The notes under the pieces: model-generated
Databases searched by the model: none
The model's input: the letters and a program-made list of their open reading frames with translations, nothing else
What the model was told of the DNA's origin: nothing
Source: Paenibacillus marchantiophytorum
GTDB lineage: Bacteria; Bacillota; Bacilli; Paenibacillales; NBRC-103111
DNA: 64,000 nt
NCBI RefSeq assembly: GCF_014640555.1
Contig: NZ_BMHE01000003.1
Location: 124,001 to 188,000, forward strand
Direction: 5' to 3'
Made by a program: the position numbers and the translations under genes
Shown: one piece after another, positions 62,701 to 64,000 of the stretch
Layout of the letters: each line of letters starts with the position of its first letter
Numbering within the stretch: position 1 is the stretch's first letter

Positions 62701-64000
62701 CTTCTGCGGATAGGCCCAAGCCAGCCGGCGAATGGATGCCTGGATCACTGCCTGTCGATGTACCGGAATAGTGGCCTCCCGCAACGCTCACATGATACAC
62801 TTGCTTCGCAACCGTCCAGCCCTGACTGTCCCCAGCGGTGTTAAAATCCCACAACTTGCTGTAAATTATCGGGCTGGTCTCCGTAATCGGCGGAACTTCT
62901 ACCGTTTTGGGAGGCACAATCCGCCCCTCGGTATACAAGCCACGGAGTCTTTCCTTCTGCGCCTCAGTAGGCATCGCATCCGAATGTTCTCCGCCTTCCG
63001 TAAACACGTTACGAACCGCATTCAAGTAATTGAAACCGCTAAGTCCAGCTGGCATAATAAAATGACCTTCTCCATACTCATTCCAGTTGTCCAAGAGAAC
63101 CATCTTCCGGCCCACGCTATTTGCTGGCAAAGATGGCACAAAAGTGTCCTTCACCCATTGCCCTGTTGACTGAAACTCGGCTGGCGATGCATAATATCCC
63201 GCAGGACCATCCCAGGCGCGATCGTCCCTGCCCATGCTGACAACGGGAACGACATCCATGGAACCAGCATCTCTTTGCTGCTCGAGCTTTGTCTTCTGCA
63301 ATTCTTCCTTGCCTGCATAAGCTCCCCATGAGTAGGAAAACATCGCATCCAGTCCCGCTTCGGTCTTCATTTCTTCGATAACAGCAGGGTCAGCGCTTGA
63401 ATTGGAGATCAAAATAATGACATCATCGAAGCCGGCATCTCTGCATGCCTGTCTTAAATATTCCACTTCAGCTTTAACTCCCGCAGCCGTGCCGCCAAAA
63501 TTCCGCTTCAAACCGGAATAACTGAAAATGCCAATAACAGGCTTATTGTCGATGACGACATATCTGGGATCTTTGAAGTAATATTCCATCCAATACGGCA
63601 CGACATTGTTCCGGAAATCAGCGCTCCCGCTAACTTTGGACGAAGAAGCCTCCCACATGATCATAAAATCAGCTTTATTGCTGTATTTGGCATTAAAATA
63701 ACCATCATGAAGCGCCGCTCCCAAGCGAGGCTCCTTGATCGGCTTCCCTTCCGTGCCTGTTGGTCTGTACCAGCAATACATCTGGAAGTCAATGCCATGC
63801 TCAGCCATCCATTTGATTTCCCAATCGGCGACCTCCGGGTTGCCTTCATCATAGAATCCAAGATAGGGCACCCTTTCTGGATACGGATTGATCCGATCCC
63901 AACCAAGATGCTGCCCCTCTCTCCATAAGGAACAAGCCTGAGTCCCTACTAATTCGCCATCCGAAGGCACCGGAACAGGTGCGGGCACATAATCCTGAGG
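59708..64000 (-). CDS. Large multidomain carbohydrate-active protein (5' partial)
   Basis: The frame is open to the right edge, so the N-terminus lies outside; 1430 codons are visible, and the apparent GTG start at 63988 is probably not the true start. Order: a WbsX/GH99-like glycosidase-type domain (about 1-350 visible; GFYDEGNPEVADWEIKWMAE, DFQMYCWYRPTG, LLDNWNEYGEGHFIMPAG); a beta-sandwich (about 385-520); a copper-amine-oxidase-N-like module (LPLAEVLAKEGI); a CBM-like module (LLTDPGMEMSTLAYSGER); a bacterial Ig-like BIG2 domain (VSLNKTAIEMNPGTITRL, WSSSNPEVAIVDVNG); a right-handed beta-helix of pectinesterase type starting VKPDGTGDFLSPKLANDSIQ; and a C-terminal beta module of about 90 residues ending WAYFKGNRDPN. 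Almost certainly secreted and acting on a polysaccharide. The substrate is unknown. Confidence 0.85.
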   Translation of the reverse strand, partial: PQDYVPAPVPVPSDGELVGTQACSLWREGQHLGWDRINPYPERVPYLGFYDEGNPEVADWEIKWMAEHGIDFQMYCWYRPTGTEGKPIKEPRLGAALHDGYFNAKYSNKADFMIMWEASSSKVSGSADFRNNVVPYWMEYYFKDPRYVVIDNKPVIGIFSYSGLKRNFGGTAAGVKAEVEYLRQACRDAGFDDVIILISNSSADPAVIEEMKTEAGLDAMFSYSWGAYAGKEELQKTKLEQQRDAGSMDVVPVVSMGRDDRAWDGPAGYYASPAEFQSTGQWVKDTFVPSLPANSVGRKMVLLDNWNEYGEGHFIMPAGLSGFNYLNAVRNVFTEGGEHSDAMPTEAQKERLRGLYTEGRIVPPKTVEVPPITETSPIIYSKLWDFNTAGDSQGWTVAKQVYHVSVAGGHYSGTSTGSDPGIHSPAGLGLSAEDNPYIHIRMKNSSSDTAGQIYFITETDKTWNEAKGIGLFIKPNDSGYTDYYVPMWSNKKWTGSIEAIRFDPLTTTGDFSIDQIGIINVPLTGVKMYLNGQTMKTVTPLEMRDGSVMLPLAEVLAKEGIPTERDDTGAILAVKNGSVIRVVPDQLTAYKGNTAVTLQHFPVASSYDVLVSSDALKELFGYNIAWDALAETLYVSGPFKLTGDNLLTDPGMEMSTLAYSGERVAMELSTTESHSGHQSVKITKDYAYGKILFPGVENGKEYYYSAWGKLAAGSTAGEKLRICLQYKVNGETKQVVMVTGPAMDASTWKKAEGYFKLNETGNITNLTMYIYTDFPATADSYYLDDVEIRPVTYANDPIPAKVSGVSLNKTAIEMNPGTITRLKAAILPLNAVERSVIWSSSNPEVAIVDVNGAVYGKKEGIAQITVTTVNGGKTAASSVTVREGVHETVTLTVKPDGTGDFLSPKLANDSIQDSRSAKPYVIQIYPGVYTEKNWVVKPFTTLRGTDRDQVILKGENAASATNSEITNQSTLWLKATANLENLTVTAKNMRYPIHSEDNGNNKDAIHIVKNAHIEHYGNLEAVDYRKSWVAAHPGITPPDDLDPAKVWGGISGVGSHAWGYGSASGVTEIVYGSTFVSKADGWYVHNREDFTKPQINVINNSRIVSTETLKPIMIESLGSGTRDEVIFNNTEIIGTYMVQDDLPWITQKPENQYANHADYRVTLNNSTPIGYSDEHRGRALAIFSKSTGSSSSVRVSGSAVPALLGSYETRDGGGGLSGYLYGYWDISGIKVGLNANIDVTNTLGRRLGDCTYLNQTLQVTFEDGTTKTILFNENYTNQSNAYIVAQMNSVLGASGRTAEYNVTGTEYYPQVPDKQLTLQNHTAVGIPRFAAVRYDTDTNTLRLMSAGDSAESFVGITLERIIPGKSGRVLTEGIMKKSQLNGFTGTLAKDSPISIGTQAGSFVIGSSIQPVLLVGIQTDWAYFKGNRDPN

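Noticed and set aside
63988..64000. GTG at 63988 as the real start of the large protein
   Set aside because: The frame remains open to the window edge, there is no ribosome site or signal peptide, and the translation begins within a Pro/Val linker.

Overview
The window looks like a chromosomal stretch from a Paenibacillus-type, endospore-forming Firmicute. The signs are YesM/YesN two-component genes next to LplA/LplB/LplC-type carbohydrate importers, a tricistronic spore-germination receptor operon, strong AGGAGG ribosome sites with frequent TTG/GTG starts, a Btr-like AraC regulator fused to a siderophore-binding domain, and abundant noncoding repeats. I saw no rRNA, tRNA, CRISPR array or phage module.

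Layout. 1-6.8 kb: a minus-strand operon for an oligosaccharide importer (two permeases, a binding lipoprotein) followed by its YesM kinase and YesN regulator; the regulator runs off the left edge. 7-8.5 kb: PaiB-like and DUF817 genes. 9.1-11.5 kb: a GC-rich FAD monooxygenase divergent from a MarR regulator, probably acquired. 12.6-15.4 kb: an MFS drug-type exporter divergent from a TetR regulator, then a VOC protein. 15.5-19 kb: the germination receptor operon. 19.1-21.5 kb: a LysR/MFS divergent pair. 21.9-32.2 kb: a nine-gene minus-strand catabolic operon (ROK regulator, sugar ABC importer, DUF4432 epimerase-like, DUF3604 PHP-like and three Gfo/Idh/MocA oxidoreductases). 32.4-35.2 kb: a decayed gene, then a MerR regulator and a serine hydrolase. 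35.2-36.1 kb: tandem and dispersed repeats. 36.2-37.7 kb: malate:quinone oxidoreductase.

38.1-48.4 kb is the most interesting part: a nine-gene minus-strand operon with one strong promoter and a 21-bp palindrome over the probable transcription start. It encodes an ATP-grasp ligase, a DUF4213/DUF364 protein (a family tentatively linked to metal chelation), a SAM methyltransferase, an Opp/Nik-type ABC importer with fused ATPases, an SbnA-like PLP enzyme and an MFS exporter. The make-export-reimport layout is that of a metallophore locus such as the staphylopine cnt operon, but the biosynthetic genes differ. I propose it as an undescribed metallophore or amino-acid-conjugate system.

50-58.6 kb holds an alpha/beta hydrolase, an FAD alditol-oxidase-like gene in an operon with an OmpR-type two-component system, and an iron-siderophore pair (Fur-box-preceded binding lipoprotein plus Btr-like regulator whose N-terminus resembles a transposase). 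The right edge is one very long, multidomain, probably secreted carbohydrate-active protein that is 5'-incomplete.

Two dispersed repeat families thread the intergenic regions. Family A (about 190 bp, four copies) and family B (up to about 1 kb, four copies plus an end fragment, three copies carrying a decayed IS91-like transposase N-terminus) both contain a short motif arranged forward-forward-reverse-reverse. All five family-B right ends lie within about 12 bases of a minus-strand Rho-independent terminator, suggesting insertion next to terminators.
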